From JBOGHU01 sp050742255 (GTDB lineage Bacteria; Actinomycetota; Acidimicrobiia; Acidimicrobiales; CADCSY01), in the NCBI GenBank assembly GCA_050742255.1, contig JBOGHU010000027.1, positions 1 to 12,856 of the forward strand: a DNA stretch of 12,856 nt. The letters are read 5' to 3'. The notes beneath the pieces were generated by a model. The model worked only from the letters and a program-made list of their open reading frames with translations, made no database searches and had not been told where the DNA came from. Position 1 is the stretch's first letter. The number at the start of each line of letters is the position of its first letter. The position numbers and the translations under genes are program-made. Below, one piece after another: positions 1-7,080 of this stretch.

Positions 1-80
1 TCGGGGGCCCGGTCCGGCAGCGACAGGGCGGCGCGCAGGCCCTCGACCCGGCCGGGCTCCAGCTCGAGGGGCGTCGTCAC
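1..80 (-). CDS. Start of an unidentified protein (partial, runs off the left edge)
   Basis: A GTG codon at 80-78 opens a frame that stays open to the window edge, giving 26 codons that begin VTTPLELEPGRVEGLR. A good Shine-Dalgarno run (GGGGGGAG on the minus strand, about 86-93) lies 5 nt before the GTG. The start follows the stop of the upstream GT-B-like gene (TGA at 84-82) by one base, so the two are very probably co-transcribed and translationally coupled. The visible part is too short to assign a family. Its place at the end of a glycosyltransferase operon suggests a role in glycan synthesis, but this is only context. Confidence 0.6.
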   Translation of the reverse strand, partial: MTTPLELEPGRVEGLRAALSLPDRAP

Positions 81-81
81 C

Positions 82-969
82 TCAGCTCCCCCCGCCGGCC
101 GGCGTGCCCGCGAAGGGGGCGACCGCGCCCCGGGCCCGCTGGGCCACCGCCGCCAGGGGCGGGGTCCACAGCTCGTCCAGCCGTCCCTCGACGATGCCCA
201 GGGCGTCGGCGCAGGCGATGATGCCGAGCCGGCGGGCCACCTCGGTGGCGGGCGAACGATGGTCGTTGCGCCGCTCGATCAGCCTGCGCCCGGCCCGCCC
301 GAGCGCGGCGGCACGGCGGACGTCGGTGGCCAGGGACTCCGCCGCCGGGAGGGCGTCGGCACCTTCGGCCACGACCAGCTCCTGCCCGGGGGTGGCGCCC
401 ACGCCGAGGGCGGAGCGGCGGTCGGCCACCACCGGCGTCCCCAGGGCCAGCGCCGGCTCCAGCCAGCGCCCGTCGACCACGGCTGCGCCGGCCAACGCCA
501 AGGCGGTGGGGACGAGCCCGGCGGGCACGAGATGGCGGGTGGTCCGCAGGTCGACCACGAGGTGGGCGGGGAACCCGAGCCGCCGCCGCCACCTGGCCCT
601 CACGAACGGGGGGAGGGGGTGGTGGCCGTGAGGGTCGACGGCGCCCCGCGGGAACAGCACCGCCACCTCGCCCAGGCGATCCGCCACGACGGGATGGGCG
701 GTCGCCGCCACCGCGCAGTCGGCGATGACGGCCCGGGCCGGTCCGACGTCGCCCGGGTCGTCGACCCACAGCCCCAGGGGTCGGCGGCGGTCCCGCCGGG
801 CCCCGTCGATCCCCGCCGCCCGCCAGGAGCAGGCCAGGCGGGCCACCGGCTCACCCAGGCCGGCGTCGGCGGCGCGTGGGTCGCACCAGCGGCTCAGCTC
901 CCGTACCAGGTGACCGACGTGGCGCGCTGCGCCCGGGGCGGCCAGGAGCTCCAGGACAGGGCGCGTCAT
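82..969 (-). CDS. GT-B-fold glycosyltransferase-like protein (short, divergent)
   Basis: A 295-residue protein that looks like a reduced GT4-type enzyme. Visible pieces are a linker-like stretch FVRARWRRRLGFP (residues 122-134), which in GT4 enzymes precedes the C-terminal domain, and WLEPALALGTPVVAD (169-183), which matches the usual C-terminal nucleotide-sugar-binding segment with a Glu followed by a 'G-x-PVVA' strand. A final helical part (about 215-280) ends in a Gly/Pro-rich tail. The N-terminal glycine-rich GT4 loop is not visible, and the protein is some 50-100 residues shorter than typical GT4 enzymes. Its ATG overlaps the stop of the upstream GT4 gene as ATGA (969-966), a strong sign of translational coupling and joint function. 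It could be an active enzyme with a minimal acceptor domain or a partner subunit of the upstream GT4. Catalytic activity is uncertain. Confidence 0.75.
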   Translation of the reverse strand: MTRPVLELLAAPGAARHVGHLVRELSRWCDPRAADAGLGEPVARLACSWRAAGIDGARRDRRRPLGLWVDDPGDVGPARAVIADCAVAATAHPVVADRLGEVAVLFPRGAVDPHGHHPLPPFVRARWRRRLGFPAHLVVDLRTTRHLVPAGLVPTALALAGAAVVDGRWLEPALALGTPVVADRRSALGVGATPGQELVVAEGADALPAAESLATDVRRAAALGRAGRRLIERRNDHRSPATEVARRLGIIACADALGIVEGRLDELWTPPLAAVAQRARGAVAPFAGTPAGGGS

Positions 970-1976
970 CCGCCCACCAGGCGCTCCACCACCACGTCCC
1001 AGCTCACCTCGGCCACCCGGGCCCGCCCCGCCTCACCCAGCCGGCGGGCGAGGGCGGGATCGCCGGCCAGCTTGTCGATGGCGGCGGCGGTGGCCTCGGG
1101 CGACCCGTCGGTGACCAGACCGGTCTCGCCGTCCTCCACCCACTCCAGCACACCGCCGCTGTCGTTGGCGGTGATGACCGGCTTGGCCGCGTAGAAGGCC
1201 TGCAGCGTGACGTACCCGTAGTCCTCGTCGAAGGGGGCGTAGAGGACGGCGAGGGCGCCGGAGAACCGTCGCACCAGCTCGTCGTCGCTCAAGTGGCCCG
1301 GCATCTCCAGGCGGCCGGCCACCCCCAGGGCCTCCGCCCGGGCGCGGAGCTCGCCGGCGAGCGAGCCCCGTCCGGCCAGCACCCCCCGGGGGCCCGACGT
1401 CGAGCACGCCAGGGCCTCGGCCAGGAGCTCGGGCCGCTTGTTGTGCTCGAGACGGCTGGCGGACAGCACGTAGTCGCCGAAGGGGCCGGGGCGGAGGCGG
1501 TCGTGCAGCGGTGGCGGGTGGTACAGGGGCTCACCGCGGAGGCCGTTGAAGCGGGCCAGACGGTCGGCCACGGTCCGGGAGGTCGTGAAGATGCGCTCCG
1601 CCTCCTCCAGGGCACGGACGTCCCAGTCGGCCAGCAGGCGCTGCGCCTCGAGGGAGTGGTCGTCGAGCCCGATGTCGGACCAGGCCGTGTCGGCGCAGTC
1701 GTAGGCGCCACGGTGCTGGTGGAACAGCCAGACCACCTTCCGGCGGTGGCGCACGTAGTACGAGGGGAAGTTGGTGGCGATGACCAGGTCGCCGTCGAGA
1801 GGGACCAGGCGCCAGGCCAGGGCGGCCTCGAAGAGCCGCTCCCGCTCCCAGGCCACCGGCAGCCGCACCAGCTCCGCCCGGTGGTGGCGACCCAGGGCTG
1901 CGACCAGGTTCTCCATGTGGAGCTCGGCGCCGCCCCACGTGAAGGGGACCTGGGCGCCGCAGACGCAGATGTCCAT
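966..1976 (-). CDS. GT4-family glycosyltransferase with altered EX7E motif
   Basis: A 336-residue soluble GT-B glycosyltransferase. The N-terminal domain opens with MDICVCGAQVPFTWGGAE, where G15-G16 is the glycine loop of GT4 enzymes. The C-terminal domain has SASRLEHNKRPE (172-183), with Arg175 and Lys180 in the positions that bind the donor diphosphate, followed by APFDEDYGYVTLQAFYAAKP (247-266) and a TANDSGG strand. The usual EX7E motif reads E251...Q259; the second Glu is Gln (codon CAG). The enzyme should transfer a sugar from a nucleotide donor to a glycan or lipid acceptor at the cytoplasmic face; the sugar cannot be read from sequence. The ATG at 1976 is preceded by a modest GAGAGG about 11 nt upstream. 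This is the first gene of the left minus-strand operon and is divergent from the GT4 at 2096. Its stop overlaps the next gene's start (ATGA). Confidence 0.9.
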   Translation of the reverse strand: MDICVCGAQVPFTWGGAELHMENLVAALGRHHRAELVRLPVAWERERLFEAALAWRLVPLDGDLVIATNFPSYYVRHRRKVVWLFHQHRGAYDCADTAWSDIGLDDHSLEAQRLLADWDVRALEEAERIFTTSRTVADRLARFNGLRGEPLYHPPPLHDRLRPGPFGDYVLSASRLEHNKRPELLAEALACSTSGPRGVLAGRGSLAGELRARAEALGVAGRLEMPGHLSDDELVRRFSGALAVLYAPFDEDYGYVTLQAFYAAKPVITANDSGGVLEWVEDGETGLVTDGSPEATAAAIDKLAGDPALARRLGEAGRARVAEVSWDVVVERLVGG

Positions 1977-2029
1977 CGGCTGTGGGGCCTCTCGTCCGGT
2001 CGGTCGCTGCTATCGGAGCGGTGGAGTCC

Positions 2030-2035
2030 TACACT
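2030..2035 (+). promoter_or_regulatory. Possible -10 element of the rightward GT4 operon
   Basis: The hexamer TACACT fits the TANNNT pattern of actinobacterial housekeeping promoters and lies in the 119-bp divergent spacer, 60 bp before the chosen GTG. The hexamer 17 nt upstream (CTGCTA, 2007-2012) matches TTGACA at only three positions, so this is a weak call. On the opposite strand the same spacer holds TAGCAT (2059-2054), which could serve the leftward operon but has no visible -35 partner. Confidence 0.25.
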
Positions 2036-2073
2036 CGTGACGCTCTCGGAGGTCATGCTAGTGGCGCGCGTCT

Positions 2074-2086
2074 GGAGGGAGGGGAG
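2074..2086 (+). promoter_or_regulatory. Purine-rich ribosome binding site that decides the GT4 start
   Basis: GGAGGGAGGGGAG ends 9 nt before the GTG at 2096. It supports that GTG over the ATG at 1982, although the frame is open that far back. The 1982 start would add 38 residues that lack any GT4 character. An in-frame TTG at 2087 directly abuts this site and is therefore unlikely. Confidence 0.6.
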
Positions 2087-2095
2087 TTGGGACGG

Positions 2096-3292
2096 GTGAG
2101 CGATCGGGCCGGGCGCCTGGCCCTGGTCCCGCCGAGGTTCGGGCCCGAGATCGTCGGTGGCGCCGAGCTGGTGCTGCGCGAGCTGGCCCAGGGCCTGGCG
2201 GCGCGAGGATGGTCGGTCGAGGTCCTCACCACCTGCGCCCGTGACCACTTCACCTGGGCCAACGAGTACGAGCCTGGTGTGGAGGACCTGGACGGGGTGA
2301 CCGTCCGGCGGTTCCCGGCGGCGCCCCCGGCCGGACCGGCGGAGCGGGCCGGGCTGGAGGCGGCCATCCTGGCCGGTGCCCGGCTGTCCCTGGGAGAGCA
2401 GGAGCGGTGGATGAACGCCGGCGTGCGGGCACCCGGGCTCTACCACCACCTGCTGGAGCGCGCCGGCGACTACCGCGCCATCGTCTGCTCGCCCTACCTG
2501 TCCTGGACCACCTTCGCCTGTGCCCAGATCGCCCCCGAGCGGACGATCCTGCGACCGTGCCTCCACGACGAGCCCTACGCCTCGTTGGAGCTGTTCCAAC
2601 CGGTGTTCTCGGGCGTGGCCGGCATGTGGCTCCAGACCGACCCCGAGCACGAGCTGGCCCACCGGCTGTTCTCCCTCCCCCGGCGCCACCGGGTCGTCGG
2701 CGAGGGCGTGCCGGTGGCCGAGACCTACGACCCGTCGGGGTTCCGCCGCCGGTACGGGATCGAAGGGGACTTCGTCCTCTACGCCGGCCGCCGGGAGGGC
2801 GCCAAGGGCTGGGAGCAGCTCCTGGAGGGTTACGCCCGGGCGGTCCGGCGCCGGCGCCTGCCGCTGTCGCTGGTCACCGTGGGTGTCGGCGAGGTGCGCC
2901 CACCCGCCGACATCGCCGACCGGGTGATCGATCTGGGCCTGGTCCCCGACCGTGATCGCGACGGTGCCCTCGCCGCCGCCGCCGCCTACGTGCAGCCGTC
3001 ACGGTACGAGAGCTTCTCGCGGACGGTCATGGAGGCCTGGCTGGCGGGGACCCCGGTGATCGCCAACGGCGAGAGCGCGGTCGTCAGCTGGCACTGCGAG
3101 CGCTCCGACGCTGGCCTCCTCTACACCGACCCCTATGAGCTGGAGCAGTGCCTGGCCTTCGTGGCCGAGGCACCGGAGGATGCCGCCAAGCTGGCCGCCC
3201 CTGGGCGCCAGTACGTGCTCGAGCACTACACCTGGCCGGCGGTGATGGACCGCATGGAGCAGACGATCGGGGAGTGGACGTGCGCGTCCTGA
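2096..3292 (+). CDS. GT4-family glycosyltransferase
   Basis: A 398-residue GT-B glycosyltransferase. The N-terminus LALVPPRFGPEIVGGAE (8-24) carries the Gly21-Gly22 loop typical of GT4 enzymes. The C-terminal domain starts near FVLYAGRREGAKGW (about 225), the donor-binding strand and loop. The full EX7E motif follows in PSRYESFSRTVMEAW (301-315, E305 and E313), then the usual 'LAGTPVIAN' strand. Length and layout are normal for the family. Retaining transfer from a nucleotide sugar in the cytoplasm is expected; donor and acceptor are unknown. The GTG start was chosen for the strong Shine-Dalgarno run before it and because the family similarity begins right after. The stop codon (TGA 3290-3292) lies inside the start of the next GT4 gene, so the two are coupled. 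Confidence 0.9.
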   Translation: MSDRAGRLALVPPRFGPEIVGGAELVLRELAQGLAARGWSVEVLTTCARDHFTWANEYEPGVEDLDGVTVRRFPAAPPAGPAERAGLEAAILAGARLSLGEQERWMNAGVRAPGLYHHLLERAGDYRAIVCSPYLSWTTFACAQIAPERTILRPCLHDEPYASLELFQPVFSGVAGMWLQTDPEHELAHRLFSLPRRHRVVGEGVPVAETYDPSGFRRRYGIEGDFVLYAGRREGAKGWEQLLEGYARAVRRRRLPLSLVTVGVGEVRPPADIADRVIDLGLVPDRDRDGALAAAAAYVQPSRYESFSRTVMEAWLAGTPVIANGESAVVSWHCERSDAGLLYTDPYELEQCLAFVAEAPEDAAKLAAPGRQYVLEHYTWPAVMDRMEQTIGEWTCAS

Positions 3293-4710
3293 TGGTGGGC
3301 CCCTACCCGCCGGCGCGCGACGGCATCGCCAACTACGCCGTGCAGGAGGTCATCCGGTTGCGCCGGGACGGTCACGACGTCGAGGTGCTCTCGCCGGGGC
3401 CCTCCGCCGCCCACCACCACCTTGACCTGCGGAGCCGGCGAGGGCCCCTCGCCCTGGGCCAGCGCCTGGGCTCCTACGACCGCGTGATCGTGCAGTTCCA
3501 TCCCGACGTGTTCTATCCGGCCGGGGCGGGCACGGCCCGCCACGTGGCCACCAGCCTGGGCCTGGCGGCCGCCTTCAGCAGGGGGCCCGACGTCGAGGTG
3601 CGGGTGCACGAGGCCGACTACTCGCTCCGGCCGGGATCGGCCCGGGCCCTGGCCATGGGGGCGATGTGGCGCCGGGCACGGCGGGTGGCGGTCCACACCG
3701 AGGACGAGCGGCGCGCCCTCACCGCCGTGTTCAGGGTCGACCCGGGGTCGGTCGAGGTCGCCGGGCACGGGTCGCACTTCTTCCCGCGCACGCGCCTGGA
3801 CCGGTCGGGGGCCCGGTCACGCGTCGGTCTGCCGGCCGACTCGTTCGTGTTCCTCGCCATCGGCTTCATCCAGCCCCACAAGGGCTTCGACCGGGCCATC
3901 CGTGCCTTGGGGACCTTCGAGAGCAGCTGCCGGCTGGAGGTGGTGGGGTCCGTCCGCCTCGAGGCACCCGAGTACCTCGACCACCTCGACGAGCTGAGGG
4001 CGCTGGCGGCGGCGACCCCGGGGGTCACCTTGCGGGAGGGGTACGTGAGCGACGAGCTCTTCGACGTGTGGCTCGTCGCCGCCGACGTGGTCGTCCTCCC
4101 CTACCGTCACATCTGGTCGTCGGGGGTGGCCGAGCGGGCGGCGCTGTTCGACCGCCCGGTGATCGCCACCAGGGTGGGCGGCCTGGCGTCCCAGGGAGGG
4201 GCGAGGATGGTCCTGGTCGATGACGACGTTGAGCTGGCGGCGGCCATGCAACGGGTGGCCGCCGCCCACGTGGCTCCCCTCCCCGCCGCCGAGGCCGACT
4301 GGCCGGTGGAGCGGGGGCAGGTGATGGCCGAGGTCCGGTCCCGGGCGGCGGTCGCCCGTCGCCGTGAGGGGTTCCACCGGCCCCTGCGGGAACCCTTCGC
4401 GGGGGCGTCCGCACCCCCCGACGGCTCCACCGAGGGGGTGGCGCTGTCGAGGATGGCGCCCCTCCACCTGCCCGCCCCCGCCGGGCGGCCGGTGCGCCGG
4501 GCGGTGAAGCGCCTGGTCCGCCGCCTCACGGCGTGGCAGGTCGACCCGATCGTCGCCCACGTGAACCGCCTGCACCGCGCCAGCCTCCAAGCCGTCCAGC
4601 GCCTCGGGCGCCAGGAGGACGGTGGGCACGACCGGGGCGGTCCCCCGGCGACCCTCGGCGACGGCTCCACCAGCCACCGACCGCCAGCACGAGGACCGCA
4701 GACCCCGTGA
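3280..4710 (+). CDS. GT4-family glycosyltransferase with a C-terminal tail
   Basis: A 476-residue protein. Residues 1-19 (VRVLMVGPYPPARDGIANY) are a classic GT4 opening. IGFIQPHKGFDRA (about 195-207) is the donor-binding segment, and PYRHIWSSGVAERAALFDRP (from about residue 273) with the following VIATRVGG covers the EX7E region, where only the second Glu is kept (His stands at the first position). The GT4 body ends near residue 350-370. A proline-rich linker then leads to a basic, amphipathic stretch KRLVRRLTAWQVDPIVAHVN (410-429) with a helical continuation to about 443, followed by a low-complexity end. The GTG at 3280 has GGGGAG 5 nt upstream and overlaps the preceding gene by 13 bp; GTG 3274 and ATG 3292 are alternatives. 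The last 185 bp run antisense to the end of the YfhO-like gene. The basic tail may dock the enzyme on the membrane; this is inference. Confidence 0.87.
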   Translation: MRVLMVGPYPPARDGIANYAVQEVIRLRRDGHDVEVLSPGPSAAHHHLDLRSRRGPLALGQRLGSYDRVIVQFHPDVFYPAGAGTARHVATSLGLAAAFSRGPDVEVRVHEADYSLRPGSARALAMGAMWRRARRVAVHTEDERRALTAVFRVDPGSVEVAGHGSHFFPRTRLDRSGARSRVGLPADSFVFLAIGFIQPHKGFDRAIRALGTFESSCRLEVVGSVRLEAPEYLDHLDELRALAAATPGVTLREGYVSDELFDVWLVAADVVVLPYRHIWSSGVAERAALFDRPVIATRVGGLASQGGARMVLVDDDVELAAAMQRVAAAHVAPLPAAEADWPVERGQVMAEVRSRAAVARRREGFHRPLREPFAGASAPPDGSTEGVALSRMAPLHLPAPAGRPVRRAVKRLVRRLTAWQVDPIVAHVNRLHRASLQAVQRLGRQEDGGHDRGGPPATLGDGSTSHRPPARGPQTP

Positions 4711-7003
4711 CCGAGGCGCCGAGGGGGAGCCCGGGGGGGCGGTAGCGCAACTCGACCCGGTGCCGGCCGGGATCGACGGGTACGCCCAGGACCAGGCCAT
4801 CGGCCCGTACCACCGGCGTGGGCTCCCCGTCGACGGTCGCCGACCACCCCGGGAACCACGCCTCGCTGACCACGAGCAGGCCGGGGCGTCGGGCTCGGAC
4901 CGTCACGACGATGGACTGGGTGCCGGGACGGGACACCCGGGCCGTGCCGGCGGACCCCGGGCGGTCCATCCCCTCGCAGGGCCCGCAGCCGGTCTGAAGG
5001 AGAGCCTTCGACCCGGGGTCGAAGTCGACCTGACCGGCGATGGCGGCGAGCACCTCCTCCCGGGAGGAGCGCTCCACCGATCCCACCACGAACGCCTCGG
5101 GGAGCGCTGGGCGACGTTCGTACCGGGCCACCCCCAGCCCGGGGAGGCGCTGGCCACCCCCGAGCGCCCGCCGCACGTCGAGGTCCTCCTCCCCGTCAGC
5201 CACCACGACCGACACCCGGAGCAGGTCGAGGAGGTCGCTGCCCTCCCGCCACAGGTGGACGGGCCGGATGATGTCCCCGTAGTAGGTCATGTTGCCGGTC
5301 GCCTCGAGGTAGGAGCCGGGCGCCAGAGGGTCGAAGCCGTTGACCGAGCGCAGCCCCCGCGCCGCGGTCATGTTGGGCACCAGGGTGACACCCTTCAGCT
5401 CGAGGGTGCCGAGAAGGAACCGGTCGATCCCCCCTGGCGCGTCGGGCACGTCGCCCCAGGGAGGAGGCCGGTCCGGGGCCAGGTCGGCCTCCAGCGTCTC
5501 GGCCGAGGGGAAGCCCCAGCGCCACTCGTAGAAAGCGCCGAAGGAGAGCACGGCGTCGGCGGCGACCACGAGGCACGCCAGCGCCGGCAGGGACCGGGGG
5601 AGCTTGCGTGCGAGGACGCACATGGCCGCCGCCGCCAGCCCGAAGCCGGTGGGGATGGCGATGGCCAGGAGCTGAGCGGAGCCGTCGGGGGTGAAGCGGC
5701 GGACCGCTCCCAGTTGGGGTACCACGACGGCCGCGGCGAGGACGAGGCCGGCCACCGCCGTGGCGCGGGCGGCGGCCACGCGGCGGGCGCGGTGGTCACC
5801 TTGGCGCAGGGCGGCGATGCCGTAGCCGGCCAGCACGGCGACGGCCAGGTCGAGGACCACGACGAACCGTCCCCAGTCCCGGAACTGGCCGTAGACGGGG
5901 AGCTGGTAGACGACCCGGCCCAAGGGTGTCGACGCCCCCAGGGAGATGAGCACGCTGATGCCAGCTGCGGCCGCCAGCGCCACCGCCCGGCTGTCCCGGC
6001 GGAGGGCGCCGAGCCCTGCCCCCGCCAGGCACAGGGCGGCGACGCCGGGATAGCCGGCCAGCTCGGTGAGGTTGCCGAGGCCCTGGTAGGGCAGGGTGAA
6101 CAGGCCCACGGGCGCCGTGTTCCCGAACAGGTAGGGGAAGACCAGGAGCGTCAGGTGCGTCTCGGTGAAGGAGAGGCTGGTGGCCGCCTCGTAGCTGAAG
6201 GTGGACCGCTCGGTGGCCGACAGGACCAGCGCGGTGGGCACGAGCTGGACCGCGGCCAGAGCCAGGGCGGCACCCACGACCACGACCAGGACGCCTGCCG
6301 GCCTGCCCGGCGAGCGCCGGTCGAGCACGGTGAGGGTGGCGGCGTAGACGCCGAGCGCCAGCAGGGCGATGAAGAACACCTGGCCGTGCCCGGCCAGCAG
6401 CGCCAGGGCCAGGGCACCGCCAGCGCCGAGCAGCCGCATCGGCGTGAACCGGTGCCGTACCGCCTCGTAGCCGAGCAGCGCCCACGGCAGCCAGGCGGCG
6501 CTGGCGATCATGCTGTGGTGCCCGAGGTGCCCGAACATGAAGCCCGACAGCCCGAAGGCCAGACCGGCCACCGCCGCCCCGACGGGATCGGCGCAGAGCC
6601 GGCGGGCCAGCAGGAACGTGCCCGCGCCGGCGATGACGAAGCTCAGCACCACCGTCACGTTGGTGGCGGTCACGGCGGGAAGGACGGTGAAGAGGAGGTT
6701 GGGGGGGTAGAAGACCCCTGGCTGGTTGAGAGCGAGGAGGGGCGAGCCCGAGAAGACGTAGGGGTTCCACCCCGGGATCTCACCGGCTCTCTGGATGCGG
6801 GCGACCACCAGGTGGAGGGGGAGGTAGTAGCTGTAGCCGTCCCCGGGGGCGAGGAGGCGTCGACCGGTCAGGGCGTTGCCGAAGACGACCAGGGGCGCCA
6901 GGGTGGGCGCCAGCACCCACCAGCTCCGGCGCCGGCGGGTCGGGCCGGGGCCGGGCGGGTCCGAGCGGCGACCGGCGGTCGGGGCGGTCTCCGCCAGCGA
7001 CAT
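4526..7003 (-). CDS. YfhO-like polytopic membrane protein (putative glycosyltransferase)
   Basis: An 825-residue integral membrane protein. About eleven hydrophobic spans are visible between residues 29 and 490 (for example 29-45, 115-133, 190-225, 236-262, 318-334, 380-398, 445-465, 472-490) and one last span at about 765-779. The first outer loop holds GDGYSYYLPLHLVV (54-67) and FSGSPLLALNQPGVFYPPN (84-102), typical of YfhO-family proteins, where the Asp is thought to be catalytic as in other GT-C enzymes. The large outer domain (about 491-760) ends in SEAWFPGWSATVDGEPTPVV (713-732), also a YfhO hallmark. It probably transfers a sugar from a polyprenyl-linked donor on the outer face. Residues 785-825 are basic, Gly/Arg-rich and overlap the convergent GT4 gene, so they may be read-through with no fold. 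The ATG has no clear Shine-Dalgarno; it starts 77 nt after the GT39-like gene. Confidence 0.87.
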   Translation of the reverse strand: MSLAETAPTAGRRSDPPGPGPTRRRRSWWVLAPTLAPLVVFGNALTGRRLLAPGDGYSYYLPLHLVVARIQRAGEIPGWNPYVFSGSPLLALNQPGVFYPPNLLFTVLPAVTATNVTVVLSFVIAGAGTFLLARRLCADPVGAAVAGLAFGLSGFMFGHLGHHSMIASAAWLPWALLGYEAVRHRFTPMRLLGAGGALALALLAGHGQVFFIALLALGVYAATLTVLDRRSPGRPAGVLVVVVGAALALAAVQLVPTALVLSATERSTFSYEAATSLSFTETHLTLLVFPYLFGNTAPVGLFTLPYQGLGNLTELAGYPGVAALCLAGAGLGALRRDSRAVALAAAAGISVLISLGASTPLGRVVYQLPVYGQFRDWGRFVVVLDLAVAVLAGYGIAALRQGDHRARRVAAARATAVAGLVLAAAVVVPQLGAVRRFTPDGSAQLLAIAIPTGFGLAAAAMCVLARKLPRSLPALACLVVAADAVLSFGAFYEWRWGFPSAETLEADLAPDRPPPWGDVPDAPGGIDRFLLGTLELKGVTLVPNMTAARGLRSVNGFDPLAPGSYLEATGNMTYYGDIIRPVHLWREGSDLLDLLRVSVVVADGEEDLDVRRALGGGQRLPGLGVARYERRPALPEAFVVGSVERSSREEVLAAIAGQVDFDPGSKALLQTGCGPCEGMDRPGSAGTARVSRPGTQSIVVTVRARRPGLLVVSEAWFPGWSATVDGEPTPVVRADGLVLGVPVDPGRHRVELRYRPPGLPLGASVTGSAVLVLAVGGWWSRRRGSPGDRPGRAHRPPGARGAGRLGGWRGAGGSRGRRSGRPATP

Positions 7004-7080
7004 GGGGCCACTGCTTAGCCGGAGCGGGGTGCGAGCGTCAGGCGGGGGGCGGGCGACCGGCCACCGCCGGCCCGACCGGA
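7004..7080. other. 77-bp gap between the GT39-like and YfhO-like genes
   Basis: This is the only gap longer than 4 nt after rmlA in the minus-strand run. It is GC-rich, with clustered GGCC and CCGG that could pair weakly, but no stem followed by a T-run, so I do not call a terminator. On the minus strand CTGACG (about 7041-7036) lies 18 nt before TAAGCA, which ends 8 nt before the YfhO-like ATG. This could be a weak promoter giving a nearly leaderless message, but the -10 match is poor. Confidence 0.3.

Noticed and set aside
1982..2095. Extension of the rightward GT4 back to ATG 1982
   Set aside because: The 38 extra residues have no family similarity and lie in the divergent spacer with promoter-like sequence; GTG 2096 has a strong ribosome binding site.
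876..2099. A 407-codon plus-strand frame over the left GT4 genes
   Set aside because: Shadow of the minus-strand GT4, whose GGAE loop and donor-binding motifs are clear; the plus-strand product is compositionally biased and motif-free.
4622..7018. A 798-codon open frame on the plus strand opposite the YfhO-like gene
   Set aside because: Its translation is low-complexity (Gly, His, Gln, Arg, Glu, Pro) with no domain, as expected from antisense of a GC-rich gene. The minus-strand frame has clear membrane spans and family motifs.
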